Origin: an uncultured bacterium | Lineage (GTDB): Bacteria > Planctomycetota > UBA8108 > UBA1146 | NCBI GenBank assembly: GCA_913056395.1 | Contig: CAJXMG010000011.1 | Span: 1 to 64,000 of the forward strand | Direction: 5' to 3' | Length of the DNA: 64,000 bases | Shown here: piece by piece, positions 26,929-35,886 of the stretch | Layout of the letters: the number at the start of each line of letters is the position of its first letter | How positions within the stretch are numbered: the stretch's first letter is position 1 | The notes under the pieces: model-generated | The model's input: the letters and a program-made list of their open reading frames with translations, nothing else | The model's database searches: none | What the model was told of the DNA's origin: nothing | Made by a program: the position numbers and the translations under genes

Positions 26929-28029
26929 CTACTCCGTTGTCAGGGGGACCAGCTCAATCCCGACCGGCATATCCTTCGAGCGAACCAGCCAACTGGTCTC
27001 GTCACTGCGAACCGGATAAACCGTATAGATCATGCCTTCGGTGTCCTTGACGATCCACTGCTCCAACTGCTGACCGATGAACTTCTTGGGGATTCTCACG
27101 CCACCCCGACTGTCCGGAATCCCCAGAGAAGCGCGAATCTCCAGCCCGCCGCCTGTTTCGTAGGTGCGCAGGCTCAATTCTTCTGCGGGAATATCGATAG
27201 TGACCAGTCTACGGTGGGTTTCAGGGTGGGGGACGGAGCCGACCCTGATTTTGGAAGGCTTGATCTCGCTGTCATCGACCACCCTGCTCAACTTCAGCGG
27301 GCTGACGGACAGGGCCCTGATCTCTTCTTCCGTCAAAGCCAGAGCCACCTTGAAATAAGATCGATCCACCAGAGTCATCATGTGTTGGCCCATGGTCAAT
27401 CCCGACCCCTGCACGACATCGCACTTTTCAACATACCAGCCTGCGGGAGCAAGCAATGTCGACTGCTTGATCTTCTCTTCGATCACGTTCAACTCTGATT
27501 CGACGAGGCTCACCGAAAGTTGTGAATCGGCGAAAGCCACCCGTGCCGTGTCAGAGACCGCCGTCGCCTCCTCTGCCCTCTGCAACACCTGATCATAGAC
27601 GCTTTGGGAGGCGTCTCCCTTTTCGAGCAGGGCTGAGACCCGCTCCAGCTCTTTGGTGGCCAGACGAGCCGCTGAATCGGCACGTACACTGGCCAGCCGG
27701 GCGGTCTCGGTGGCGCTCTTCGCCAACTCCAGCCGAATCTCCAGACTCTTCTTCTGGGCAATATCGATGGAGGCATCGACCCGAATCGCCGGCACCCATT
27801 CGCCGTCGCGCCCGGGGATCCGATCTCCCTCTGCAAAGACGACTTCATCGACCTTGAAAAAACCCATCGCCCCACTGATCAGCGAAAGGGTATCTCCCGG
27901 TTGGGTGAAAGCGGTGAAGGTTCTTTCGACCACTGCAGGGTGGTCAAACGGTTTCCAGCGTTCGCCATCGACCGACTCTGCGGAGGGAATGGCCGTCAGC
28001 AGAATGAGGGGCAGTATCAAAAGGTTCAT
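26929..28029 (-). CDS. RND periplasmic adaptor (membrane fusion protein, HlyD/AcrA type)
   Basis: A 366-residue exported protein. The start is placed at 28029, where GGAGAG precedes the ATG and a signal peptide begins (MNLLILPLILLTAIPSAES); the open frame extends upstream without support. Order: beta-barrel/lipoyl half with FTAFTQPGDTLSLISGAMGFF, a long coiled-coil hairpin (residues about 95-200, ..ETARLASVRADSAARLATKELERVSALLEKGDAS..), the returning lipoyl half (STLLAPAGWYVEKCDVVQGSGLTMGQ) and a membrane-proximal domain. It should link the pump at 23504 to an outer-membrane channel encoded elsewhere. Confidence 0.85.
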   Translation of the reverse strand: MNLLILPLILLTAIPSAESVDGERWKPFDHPAVVERTFTAFTQPGDTLSLISGAMGFFKVDEVVFAEGDRIPGRDGEWVPAIRVDASIDIAQKKSLEIRLELAKSATETARLASVRADSAARLATKELERVSALLEKGDASQSVYDQVLQRAEEATAVSDTARVAFADSQLSVSLVESELNVIEEKIKQSTLLAPAGWYVEKCDVVQGSGLTMGQHMMTLVDRSYFKVALALTEEEIRALSVSPLKLSRVVDDSEIKPSKIRVGSVPHPETHRRLVTIDIPAEELSLRTYETGGGLEIRASLGIPDSRGGVRIPKKFIGQQLEQWIVKDTEGMIYTVYPVRSDETSWLVRSKDMPVGIELVPLTTE

Positions 28030-28155
28030 GAATCTCTCCGGTGACATGACGGTATTGTGAGTATGATACACCAGTCGCACGAACAAGGTGGTTGGATTGA
28101 TCCGGAATTGGCAATTTGCTGACTGATTTTGGTGCGTTTTTGAAGGGGTTTCCCG

Positions 28156-29718
28156 TTGAGTCAAATGGATCCTGTGAGACTGCGCATCGTTGGAAGCCTG
28201 CTCGATTCCATCGCTGAGGACATGGGAATCGCCCTCGAGAGGGCAGGGATTTCACCCAATATCAAGGAACGCCTCGATCACTCCTGTGCCCTCTTTGATG
28301 GAAACGGCGAACTGGTCGCCCAGGCAGCCCACATTCCGGTGCATCTGGGTGCGATGCCGATGGCAGTCAAGGCCGCGAAAAAGCATGTCGACTTCGCTGA
28401 AGGGGATGTGATCCTCGTCAACGACCCCGCACTCGGTGGAACCCATCTCCCCGACATCACGGCGATCCAGGCGTTTCGCCTGCACCCCGGGGACCCTGAG
28501 CCCATCGCTTACGTTGCCAACAGAGCCCACCACGCCGACGTCGGTGGCATCGTCCCAGGATCGATGGGGCTGACGGAACATCTCAAGGATGAGGGCGTCG
28601 TCATTCCACCAACGGTCTGGATCAGGGGTGGGAAACCGGATCAGGAAGTGGAGGACAGGATCGTCGGGGCGATGCGCTTTCCGGAAGAGAGAAGGGGTGA
28701 CCTCCTCGCCCAGAAGGCTTCATTGCAAAGGGGGATCAGCGGCTTGCAAAGGTTGCTGGATCGTCTGGGCCCAAAGGAGTTGCTGACAGGGTTCGCAGAA
28801 TTGCAAAACGCTGCCGAGCGACATGTCCGCACACTGATCGATTCCATCCCCGATGGCCGCTACATGGCATTGGAGCAATTGGATGGCGATGGGTTCAGTG
28901 ACGACCCAATCCTGATCCGACTCACCATCGATGTCACCGGTGATTCCGCCCGCTTTGATTTCTCGGGAACCTCTGAAGCGTGTCGTGGACCGATGAATTG
29001 CAGTACTCCCGTAACCCACTCCGCCATTCAGTATGTACTGCGCTGTCTTGCACCCTCAGAGATCCCTGCAAGTGGCGGAGCGATGAGACCCATCGAGGTC
29101 AAGATCCCCGGCGGCAGCCTTCTCGACCCGCCAACGGACAAACCCGTGGCCGGTGGCAATGTGGAAACGTCCCAACGACTGGTCGACCTGATCCTGACCG
29201 CCCTGACCCCTGCACTCCCGGACAGGATCCCCGCCCAATCCCAGGGAACGATGAATAACGTTGTCTTCTCCTGCAAAGAAGGAACCCACTATGAAACCCT
29301 GGCGGGAGGGTGCGGGGCAGGCCCCCAACGATCCGGTGCCAGTGCCCTGCAGGTTCACATGACCAACACTCTCAACACCCCCATCGAACGTCTGGAGCAG
29401 GTGCTCCCCCTGCGCATTCGAAGCTACGGGCTTCGACACGGTTCCGGCGGAGATGGAATCCATCGCGGGGGTGAAGGCGTCATTCGTGAATTCGAATTTC
29501 TCGCTGAAATGGATGTCTCCATCCTCACCGAACGCAGGGATCTGCCCCCCGCAGGAGTTAGGGGTGGCAACGCCGGTTCCCCCGGAAGAAACCTGCGTCT
29601 CACATCCTCGGGAGAAGAGGTTCTTCCTGCGAAATGGCAAGGGAAGTTCCACCCCGGAGAAAGACTCCGTATCGAGACTCCCGGAGGCGGCGGCTGGGGT
29701 GCACCGAACGAAGATTGA
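28156..29718 (+). CDS. hyuB: Hydantoinase B / 5-oxoprolinase beta-type subunit
   Basis: The 520-residue chain matches HyuB/HydB: SIAEDMGIALERAGISPNIKERLDHSCALFD, DVILVNDPALGGTHLPDIT, VANRAHHADVGGIVPGSM, GGNVETSQRLVDLI and the C-terminal RSYGLRHGSGGDGIHRGGEGVIREFEF...PPAGVRGG. With HyuA it forms an ATP-dependent hydrolase for cyclic amides such as hydantoins or 5-oxoproline. The matching hyuA is not adjacent but at 49264-51198. AAGGGG lies 7 nt before TTG 28156, so I keep the TTG start although an ATG occurs at 28165. Confidence 0.9.
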   Translation: MSQMDPVRLRIVGSLLDSIAEDMGIALERAGISPNIKERLDHSCALFDGNGELVAQAAHIPVHLGAMPMAVKAAKKHVDFAEGDVILVNDPALGGTHLPDITAIQAFRLHPGDPEPIAYVANRAHHADVGGIVPGSMGLTEHLKDEGVVIPPTVWIRGGKPDQEVEDRIVGAMRFPEERRGDLLAQKASLQRGISGLQRLLDRLGPKELLTGFAELQNAAERHVRTLIDSIPDGRYMALEQLDGDGFSDDPILIRLTIDVTGDSARFDFSGTSEACRGPMNCSTPVTHSAIQYVLRCLAPSEIPASGGAMRPIEVKIPGGSLLDPPTDKPVAGGNVETSQRLVDLILTALTPALPDRIPAQSQGTMNNVVFSCKEGTHYETLAGGCGAGPQRSGASALQVHMTNTLNTPIERLEQVLPLRIRSYGLRHGSGGDGIHRGGEGVIREFEFLAEMDVSILTERRDLPPAGVRGGNAGSPGRNLRLTSSGEEVLPAKWQGKFHPGERLRIETPGGGGWGAPNED

Positions 29719-29790
29719 CTGCCCACTCTGGAAGTCCCCGGTTAAACTCTCTACCAGAACGAAAACCCGCAATGGGAGGATTTCTCCAGA

Positions 29791-30723
29791 GTGACCACTG
29801 CCATCGAAATGAATCACGTCGTCAAGACCTATGGAGAATTCCGGGCAGTCGACGATGTCTCCTTCTCCGTTGAGGAAGGAACCATTTGCGGATTCCTTGG
29901 ACCGAACGGTGCAGGAAAAACGACGTCGATCCGCATGATCCTCGATATCCTGCGACCCACCTCCGGCTCCATCTCGGTGCTCGGTCACCCGGTCGCCTCC
30001 CAAGTAAGGGATCGCATCGGATACCTTCCCGAAGAAAAAGGCCTCTACAAAAAAATGACGGCAACCGCGGTCATCGCCTACTTCGCCACCCTCAAGGGGG
30101 TTCCTTCCTCCGTTGCCAGAGAGAAGGCCCGAGAGTTGCTCGATCGCTACGGTCTCAGTGCGTTCAAGGATCACAAATGCGAGGCTCTCTCCAAGGGAAT
30201 GGGACAAAAGGTGCAAGTCCTGGCCTCCATCGCACACGACCCGGATCTGGTCATACTCGACGAACCCTTCAGCGGTCTCGACCCGGTCAATCAGGAGGTG
30301 ATGGAAGAAGTGATCCAGGACCTCAAATCCCGCGGCAAGACCGTGCTCTTCTCCACGCACGTCATGTCCCATGCGGAACGAATATGCGAAAGCATCGTCG
30401 TCATCGCCGCCGGGAAAATGGCGTTCCACGGTTCCGTCAAAGAAGCACGCAACCTGTTGCCCAGTCGTGTTCGGGTTCGCGGAGACGACATCTCTGATCT
30501 GGTACAGAAACTTCCAGGCGTGCAATCGGTCAAGCCTTCAACAGATGGGCGTGCCGACGTGCTCGAACTACACATCTCTGACGACACCGATCCGCGGCTG
30601 CTCCTGAAGCAGTTTTTTGATTCCGGCAAATCCCTCGACACATTCGAGGTCGTGCAACCGGACCTGCACGAAGTCTTCGTCCACCTGGTGGGTGAGGATG
30701 CCAGAGAGGCGGCTGATCGATGA
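29791..30723 (+). CDS. ABC transporter ATP-binding protein (NatA-like)
   Basis: A 310-residue ATPase with Walker A GPNGAGKTT (37-45), signature LSKGMGQ (133-139), Walker B VILDEP (154-159), D-loop SGLDP and H-loop His190. The DUF4162-like C-terminal extension (from about 225) is typical of Na+/drug exporters of the NatA/YhaQ type. GTG start with GGGAGGA upstream. It overlaps the permease gene by ATGA, so the two form one exporter. Substrate unknown. Confidence 0.9.
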   Translation: MTTAIEMNHVVKTYGEFRAVDDVSFSVEEGTICGFLGPNGAGKTTSIRMILDILRPTSGSISVLGHPVASQVRDRIGYLPEEKGLYKKMTATAVIAYFATLKGVPSSVAREKARELLDRYGLSAFKDHKCEALSKGMGQKVQVLASIAHDPDLVILDEPFSGLDPVNQEVMEEVIQDLKSRGKTVLFSTHVMSHAERICESIVVIAAGKMAFHGSVKEARNLLPSRVRVRGDDISDLVQKLPGVQSVKPSTDGRADVLELHISDDTDPRLLLKQFFDSGKSLDTFEVVQPDLHEVFVHLVGEDAREAADR

Positions 30724-32333
30724 TGCGCATCTACCGGGTCGCCCTGCGCGAGTATCTGGAAAACGTCAAAACCAAAGGCTTCTGGATCGGCATTCTGCTC
30801 TTTCCGGTGATGATCTGGCTGATGGTCGAGGTGCCCAAGTTTCTCGAGGAAAAGGGCATTCCCACACGACACGTCGCCATCGTCTCCCGCGATGCTGAAG
30901 CGGGTGAACTGGCCCGACAGCGCTTGACTCTCCTCAACCGGCAAAAGGTTCTGCAGGCATTGCAGCAACACATCGCCGAAGCCACGGAGAGCCAACGCAA
31001 AGAGATGCTGGAAGAACAGGAAATCGACGCGGCCGCACTCCTCGATCGCCTCGAAGAGGGTCTGGAGCAGATGAGCCAGGGTTCTGCGGAGATCAATCCC
31101 TTCAACCCCAAGCAGTTGGTCGACATCGGCGACCTGATCCCCGACGAATACCTTCTCAACGATGGTCAATGGTTGGCGATGCGCAATCTGCTCCTCAATC
31201 AGTTGCCCAAGGGATCGCCGGAATTCGTCGAGCCGGACCCGCGATTCATCGAGGTCGGACTGCTTCCCGGATTGACCGACATGGCCACCGATGCCGAAAT
31301 CGAAACCGCCCTGAGACCTTACCTGCGAGCGGAAAAACTGTACCCCGCCTCCGGCCGCAATGTGGATCTCTTTGCTCTGGTGCTGATCCCGGAAAATGTG
31401 CTCAGTGAAAAGGAGCCGATCCGCTTCTGGTCATCCAACCTGGCCGACACCGATCTTCTCGACGCCATCACCGACTCCCTGACAGATCGGGTGAGGCAGA
31501 TGGAATACGACTCCCGCGGTATCTCCTCGAGTGAAGTGAAAGAGATTGCACAAATCCGTGTGCGCTCCAACAACTTCAACCCCAACAAACAGGAGGGGGA
31601 GGAGAAGGTCGGCATCCGCGACAAGATACGCCAGTACGCCCCTGTCGGTTTTGTCTATCTGCTGTGGATCGCCATTTTCACCGTCGCCCAGATGTTGCTG
31701 AACAACACGATCGAGGAGAAGTCCAACCGGATCATCGAGGTCTTGCTCTCCTCCGTCACCACCAATGAGCTGCTTCTCGGCAAGGTTCTCGGAGTCGCCG
31801 CTGTTGGAGTGACGATGCAGCTGGCGTGGATCGGTTCCATGTTGGGTATCCTCAGGCTGAAGGCAGGACCGGGTGCAGAATGGGTGGTTGATCTGTTGGC
31901 CGCCGTCGTTTCGCCGGAGTTGTTGATCGGTTTCATCTTCTACTTCGTCACCGGCTACCTCTTCTATGCTTTCCTTTTCGCGGGGATCGGCAGTATCTGC
32001 AACACCATCAAGGAAGCACAAAACTTCATGAGCCCCATGATGCTGATCTTGATGGTGCCTTTGGGGACGATGGTCTTCATTCCGAATGATCCCAACGGAA
32101 CCATCGCCACCGTGATGTCGTGGGTTCCGCCCTGGACCCCCTTCATCATGATGAACCGCATGGCGGCGAGCCCACCGATGGGTGAGATCGTCGGAACGGG
32201 AATCATGTTGCTGATTTCGGTGATCTTCGTTTTCTGGATGTCTGCAAAGATCTTCCGCATCGGAGTTCTTCGCACGGGACAGCCGCCGAAGTTTCTCGAG
32301 TTGCTCGGTTGGTTGAAATCCAGCAGACCTTGA
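30720..32333 (+). CDS. ABC-2 type permease (NatB-like)
   Basis: A 537-residue permease: one N-terminal helix (residues about 21-40), a large extracytoplasmic domain (45-310), then five to six helices (GFVYLLWIAIFTVAQMLLNNTIEEKSNRIIEVLLSS... to the C-terminus) as in ABC-2_membrane_3/NatB. The NNTIEEKSNRIIEVLLSSV block before the next helix is the family hallmark. It pairs with the upstream ATPase through a 4-nt overlap. Confidence 0.9.
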   Translation: MMRIYRVALREYLENVKTKGFWIGILLFPVMIWLMVEVPKFLEEKGIPTRHVAIVSRDAEAGELARQRLTLLNRQKVLQALQQHIAEATESQRKEMLEEQEIDAAALLDRLEEGLEQMSQGSAEINPFNPKQLVDIGDLIPDEYLLNDGQWLAMRNLLLNQLPKGSPEFVEPDPRFIEVGLLPGLTDMATDAEIETALRPYLRAEKLYPASGRNVDLFALVLIPENVLSEKEPIRFWSSNLADTDLLDAITDSLTDRVRQMEYDSRGISSSEVKEIAQIRVRSNNFNPNKQEGEEKVGIRDKIRQYAPVGFVYLLWIAIFTVAQMLLNNTIEEKSNRIIEVLLSSVTTNELLLGKVLGVAAVGVTMQLAWIGSMLGILRLKAGPGAEWVVDLLAAVVSPELLIGFIFYFVTGYLFYAFLFAGIGSICNTIKEAQNFMSPMMLILMVPLGTMVFIPNDPNGTIATVMSWVPPWTPFIMMNRMAASPPMGEIVGTGIMLLISVIFVFWMSAKIFRIGVLRTGQPPKFLELLGWLKSSRP

Positions 32334-32350
32334 ACACTCCTCGCCGCCCC

Positions 32351-32743
32351 ATGCGCTACTTCTGGAATCTGCTCGGGTTCATGGCGCTGGGGCTGGGGAT
32401 CATCGGAATACCCCTGCCGGTATTGCCGACGACACCGTTTGTTCTGCTGGCCGCTTACCTGTTTGCCAAAGGATCTCCCCGCTACCACACGTGGCTGAGA
32501 AATCACAAAACCTTTGGCAAGATGGTACGCGACTGGGAAGAGCACGGTTCGATTCCGACGCGGGCAAAGATGTTTGCGACGATCATGATCGCCATCGCCA
32601 TCTCTTTTCCGCTGTGGATCAATCGTGACAAGGTGCCGGTGGAAGCACGGTGGGCGACCGCCATCCTTGCAGGAATCGGTTGGGTGTTTGTGATCACTCG
32701 ACCGTCAGGGCCGAAGCCGGACCAAAAAGAGTCACTCGAATAG
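32351..32743 (+). CDS. DUF454 inner membrane protein (YbaN-like)
   Basis: A 130-residue protein with about three to four helices. The line LGLGIIGIPLPVLPTTPFVLLAAYLFAKGSPRYHTWL is the DUF454 signature, as in Escherichia coli YbaN, whose function is unknown. ATG 32351 is chosen because it aligns with the family N-terminus. A TTG at 32330 would overlap the permease stop (TTGA) and could allow coupling. Confidence 0.85.
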   Translation: MRYFWNLLGFMALGLGIIGIPLPVLPTTPFVLLAAYLFAKGSPRYHTWLRNHKTFGKMVRDWEEHGSIPTRAKMFATIMIAIAISFPLWINRDKVPVEARWATAILAGIGWVFVITRPSGPKPDQKESLE

Positions 32744-32755
32744 AGACTTGAGTTT

Positions 32756-33841
32756 TTACTCTTCGTCGTCGTCGTCGACGCCGAGGTACAAGGACCCGTT
32801 CACCGTCGACAGGTACGGCTGCAGCGGAATCTCTTCCTGCTTGATGAAGCCCTTCTCGGGAAGGGATCCATCCCGCACCATCTCGACGACGGCGGCGACT
32901 GAGCAGGCGGTCGTCCAGCTGATGGCGCGCCACTCGGTGTCGTTGACCTCAATGGGGCGGTACTCGCCGACGAACTCTTCCCTCTGGAGATCCCCGGACT
33001 GCCAACCCTCAACGGCGGCATGCACGTAGACCACATCATCCTGAACCGGCGGGCACGCCTCAACGAGGATCCGCCCCGCTTCTTCGCGGTTGCGGTGCAT
33101 GCCCAGTTCGTGGAGGAAGAAGCGCATGCGGTCGCAGTGACCCGGGTAGCGCATCGTCTTGTAGTTGAGTGTTTCCAGTTTTCCAGCCCAGGTCTCACAC
33201 ATGGTGCCGAGACCCCCTGAAGTCGTGAAAGCTTCCAGACGCAAGCCGTTGAGGTGGATCGTCTCCAGGCCCTCCAGCGAAGGAACCATGGAGCGCTCAC
33301 CCATGCTGATCACCTCACACTCATTGAGGTATTCATTGATGACACCTGCGGAGGACCAGGTGAAGGAATATCCCATGCTGCCGCGGGGATGCTCGGGAAG
33401 AGCACCAACGCGCAACTCGATGGAACGGACCTTTTCGAATTGCTTGGCGAGATCGGCTCCGACGATGCCGATGAATCCGGGAGCAAGTCCGCACTGGGGT
33501 GCGAGGACCGACTTGGCATCCGCAGCCATCTCCTGGATAGCGTTGGTGGTCGGGACGTCCTCTGTGAGATCGAAGTAGTGGATGCCCTTGTCGAAGGCTG
33601 CCTTCGCAACCGGCAAGTTGAACTGGTAGGGGAGGCAGGACACCACACCCTGACAACCATCGAGTGCGTCATTAAGCGCAGCGGTATCGGAGACGTCGAG
33701 GACATCCGAGGAGAAGGTCAAACCTTCCACAGGTCGGGCATCGCGGCCGATCACTTCAAACCCGGCTCTCTGCAGGAGTGTTCCCACGAGGCTGCCGACT
33801 TTGCCCAATCCGACAACACAGACTTTTTCGATGTTGGCCAT
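32756..33841 (-). CDS. Saccharopine dehydrogenase-like NAD(P)-dependent oxidoreductase
   Basis: A 361-residue protein with an N-terminal Rossmann motif (VCVVGLGKVGSLVGTLL), then DVLDVSDTAALNDALDGCQGVVSCLPYQFN and GIHYFDLTEDVPT, all standard for the saccharopine dehydrogenase/lysine dehydrogenase family. The C-terminal domain (from about 125) has the GLAPGFIGIVGADLA continuation and the late AISWTTACSVAAVVEMV region. Members act on lysine, saccharopine or carboxynorspermidine; the substrate here is open. It ends in an acidic DDDDEE tail. AAGGAAA lies upstream of the ATG. Confidence 0.8.
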   Translation of the reverse strand: MANIEKVCVVGLGKVGSLVGTLLQRAGFEVIGRDARPVEGLTFSSDVLDVSDTAALNDALDGCQGVVSCLPYQFNLPVAKAAFDKGIHYFDLTEDVPTTNAIQEMAADAKSVLAPQCGLAPGFIGIVGADLAKQFEKVRSIELRVGALPEHPRGSMGYSFTWSSAGVINEYLNECEVISMGERSMVPSLEGLETIHLNGLRLEAFTTSGGLGTMCETWAGKLETLNYKTMRYPGHCDRMRFFLHELGMHRNREEAGRILVEACPPVQDDVVYVHAAVEGWQSGDLQREEFVGEYRPIEVNDTEWRAISWTTACSVAAVVEMVRDGSLPEKGFIKQEEIPLQPYLSTVNGSLYLGVDDDDEE

Positions 33842-34019
33842 GATCCGTTTCCTTCCAACACTTCCGCTGCCGTTTCCCTGCGGGCGGATGATTCGAGCCT
33901 ATCCTATCGATGCCCCCTGATCTGACAAGCAGACCGACGGATTGCCCCTGAACAGGGGCTCAAAATGGCCAGAAATGGCGGAATTCGTACGATTAAGAGC
34001 CCTGCCGGGATGGGCCTGA

Positions 34020-34190
34020 TTAGATAAACCACTCGTAGATGGGGATGTACTTGCCGAGAAGCCAACCACAAACCCCGCCGAGAAGGGCGCCGACGATGGA
34101 CAGGGGCAGGGAGGTAAATCCGCCCAGCAAACCTGCCCCAACACCGGCGAAAAATATGGTGAGCAGAAAGATCCAGATCATTTTAAACAT
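34020..34190 (-). CDS. Small glycine-rich membrane protein, 56 residues
   Basis: The ATG at 34190 lies 11 nt after the stop of the lipoprotein gene at 34202, with AAGGGGA 6-7 nt upstream, so it is very likely translated from the same mRNA. The chain is two hydrophobic helices (residues 4-22 and 29-46) rich in GxxG patterns (GVGAGLLGGF, GALLGGVCGWLLG), ending KYIPIYEWFI. Glycine zippers favour helix packing or oligomers. No family is recognised. Confidence 0.75.
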   Translation of the reverse strand: MFKMIWIFLLTIFFAGVGAGLLGGFTSLPLSIVGALLGGVCGWLLGKYIPIYEWFI

Positions 34191-34201
34191 GTAATTTCCC
34201 C

Positions 34202-35542
34202 TTAGCGGATTTCGATGCTGGCATCCGGAAGGCGGGTGACCGCTCCATCTTCCTCGATCTCGATTTGAATCGTCACGCGAGTCATGTCTTTCCCGGTTAT
34301 CGCGTCGACCCCGGCAGTCAAGGCGAAATCTTCATGCATGAGGCTGACACTGGAAGGCTCATTTTCGATGACCCACAAACGCGGGGAAGCCAGTTTCTCT
34401 CCATCTCTGTAAAGAGTGAAGAGAACATCAACCTGATCACCGAGAAACTTGCGGGCACTGGCTTCAACTTTCCACTCTGCCACTTCCAGAGACGTGAACC
34501 CGGGATCACCCGGCTCCAGAGGTCGCTCGACAAATTTCATCTCCACCAGAACTGCACTGTGATCAGAAGGGAAAGTGCGATCAGGAACGGCGATATCGAC
34601 GTCTTCCCAAACCTGTGGATAAACCGTGGTCGAAACCGGAACCAGTTTCCAATCACGGCAATAGTCATGCAGGTACAGGCGATCAATCCGGTCGAAACCC
34701 TGCTCTTTCTCTTCCGTCCCCCGAAACATCGGAGACCAGGTGATCCCCGGATGATGCACCGGGTCAGGATGAAGCATGCGATAGACATCCTTGAAGTCGT
34801 TCGACTCCACCAGAAGACTCACGGGGAGATCGAGTTCACGCCTCCTCTTGAAGACGGTGGCCGTATCCCGGGTCCAATCCAGATGGGATGGAGTGTTCCA
34901 GTCGCCACCCACCAGCAGTGGCAAGTCCGAGTCGAGATGACCCAATTCCTCGATCTTGGCCAAGAGTCTCTCCGCCTGGGGTAAGCGCTGGGAACCCTCA
35001 AATTCGCTTTTCAGCAGATCTTCATCGGAGATCTGCGGATTGTCGCGGATGACGTAGGGGATATAGGCGCGGTAATCGAGCCAGATACTCCAGGCGAGAA
35101 ACTCGCGGCCACTGGCATGCACCAGCCGGGCACCCACTCCATGCCACGGTTCATGATCAAAGGTCTCGGCGATCTCGCAACGAGTCAGAACACAGAGGTG
35201 GGGGCTTTCACCCTGGTATTGATTCCATCCCAGTTGCTCGGCGAGCCATGCACCCAAAAGAGGACGCTCCCCGTTGATGTCATAGCTCTCCTGCATCAAC
35301 ACCACATCTGCTTCGGAATCGCGAATTACCTTGAGGATCTTCTCCGGACCCTCGGTCACTTCATTTCCGCCGCGCCAGGCATTCCAGACGAGCACCTTGA
35401 GTATGTCCGGATCTTCCGTCGTCCCGGCCTGGGGCTTTTGCTGCAGCGACAGATTTGAACAACCGGACAGCAGGAGTGTGATCACGATCAACAGCACCAA
35501 CCTGAGGTTGCTCGCGAGTATCCGATTCAGTATCCGACGCAT
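34202..35542 (-). CDS. Endonuclease/exonuclease/phosphatase (EEP) family lipoprotein
   Basis: A 446-residue lipoprotein with lipobox LLSGC (Cys28). The EEP catalytic domain shows LKVLVWNAWRGG (Asn), VVLMQESYD (metal Glu), LVGGDWNTPSHLDW (catalytic Asp/Asn) and DRTFPSDHSAVLVEM (Asp/His). This set hydrolyses phosphodiesters in nucleic acids, sphingomyelin or inositol phosphates. As an envelope lipoprotein it probably acts on an extracellular lipid or nucleotide. A beta-rich C-terminal domain (residues about 345-446) follows. It is co-transcribed with the small membrane protein at 34020. Confidence 0.8.
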   Translation of the reverse strand: MRRILNRILASNLRLVLLIVITLLLSGCSNLSLQQKPQAGTTEDPDILKVLVWNAWRGGNEVTEGPEKILKVIRDSEADVVLMQESYDINGERPLLGAWLAEQLGWNQYQGESPHLCVLTRCEIAETFDHEPWHGVGARLVHASGREFLAWSIWLDYRAYIPYVIRDNPQISDEDLLKSEFEGSQRLPQAERLLAKIEELGHLDSDLPLLVGGDWNTPSHLDWTRDTATVFKRRRELDLPVSLLVESNDFKDVYRMLHPDPVHHPGITWSPMFRGTEEKEQGFDRIDRLYLHDYCRDWKLVPVSTTVYPQVWEDVDIAVPDRTFPSDHSAVLVEMKFVERPLEPGDPGFTSLEVAEWKVEASARKFLGDQVDVLFTLYRDGEKLASPRLWVIENEPSSVSLMHEDFALTAGVDAITGKDMTRVTIQIEIEEDGAVTRLPDASIEIR

Positions 35543-35584
35543 GACACTCCTCCCTGTCTTGATTGGAACACTGTCTGATGAAAC

Positions 35585-35620
35585 AAAAAAGGTCCCGCCT
35601 GAAAGACAGGCAGGACCTTT
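35585..35620 (-). terminator. Intrinsic terminator of the Pao-like operon
   Basis: On the minus strand AAAGGTCCTGCCTG pairs with CAGGCGGGACCTTT (one mismatch), followed by T residues. It lies just after the last operon gene. Confidence 0.85.
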
Positions 35621-35630
35621 GAAGTGGCTG

Positions 35631-35665
35631 AAAAAACTCCGGGATCAGGTGATGTCCTCCGGAGT
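35631..35665 (-). terminator. Second terminator hairpin straddling the stop codon
   Basis: ACTCCGG and CCGGAGT form a stem across the TGA of the 79-residue gene, with TTTTTT following on the minus strand. With the hairpin at 35585 it makes a tandem terminator. Confidence 0.6.
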
Positions 35666-35884
35666 GGGATAGCATTGACGGCCCGGGCGACACCCTTCAG
35701 GGCACACATCATCGCCGTCCGGTCCGTGATAGGCCATCGTCCTCAAGCAGTGAAAGAAGGCTGTGTTTGCGGTGAAACTGTCCTCAAAGGCACTGCGACG
35801 ATACTCGGTGTTGAGCAACATCGTCTTGGTGCGCAAACAGGGACAGACATCCTCCGGCAACAGTTCCGGTTTCTGCATCGCCAT
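35645..35884 (-). CDS. Small Cys-rich protein at the end of the PaoABC-like operon, 79 residues
   Basis: The ATG lies 2 nt after the stop of the FAD subunit gene and the frame ends at a tandem terminator, so it belongs to the operon. It holds six Cys: Cys14 and Cys16 (DVCPCLRTKTM), Cys46 (FFHCLRTM), Cys61, Cys65 and Cys71 (VCPEGCRPGRQC). No signal peptide is visible. The family is not one I can name. A role in cofactor insertion or Fe-S handling for the oxidoreductase fits its place, since no PaoD/XdhC chaperone gene is nearby, but that is inference. Confidence 0.75.
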   Translation of the reverse strand: MAMQKPELLPEDVCPCLRTKTMLLNTEYRRSAFEDSFTANTAFFHCLRTMAYHGPDGDDVCPEGCRPGRQCYPTPEDIT

Positions 35885-35886
35885 CT

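Noticed and set aside
29056-30525. 489-residue minus-strand open frame under hyuB and the ABC ATPase
   Set aside because: It crosses two genuine plus-strand genes and their junction, with no recognisable motif.
33945-33960. GCCCCT-GAAC-AGGGGC hairpin downstream of the small membrane protein gene
   Set aside because: No T-run follows on the minus strand; it may still be a weak transcript end but the evidence is too thin.
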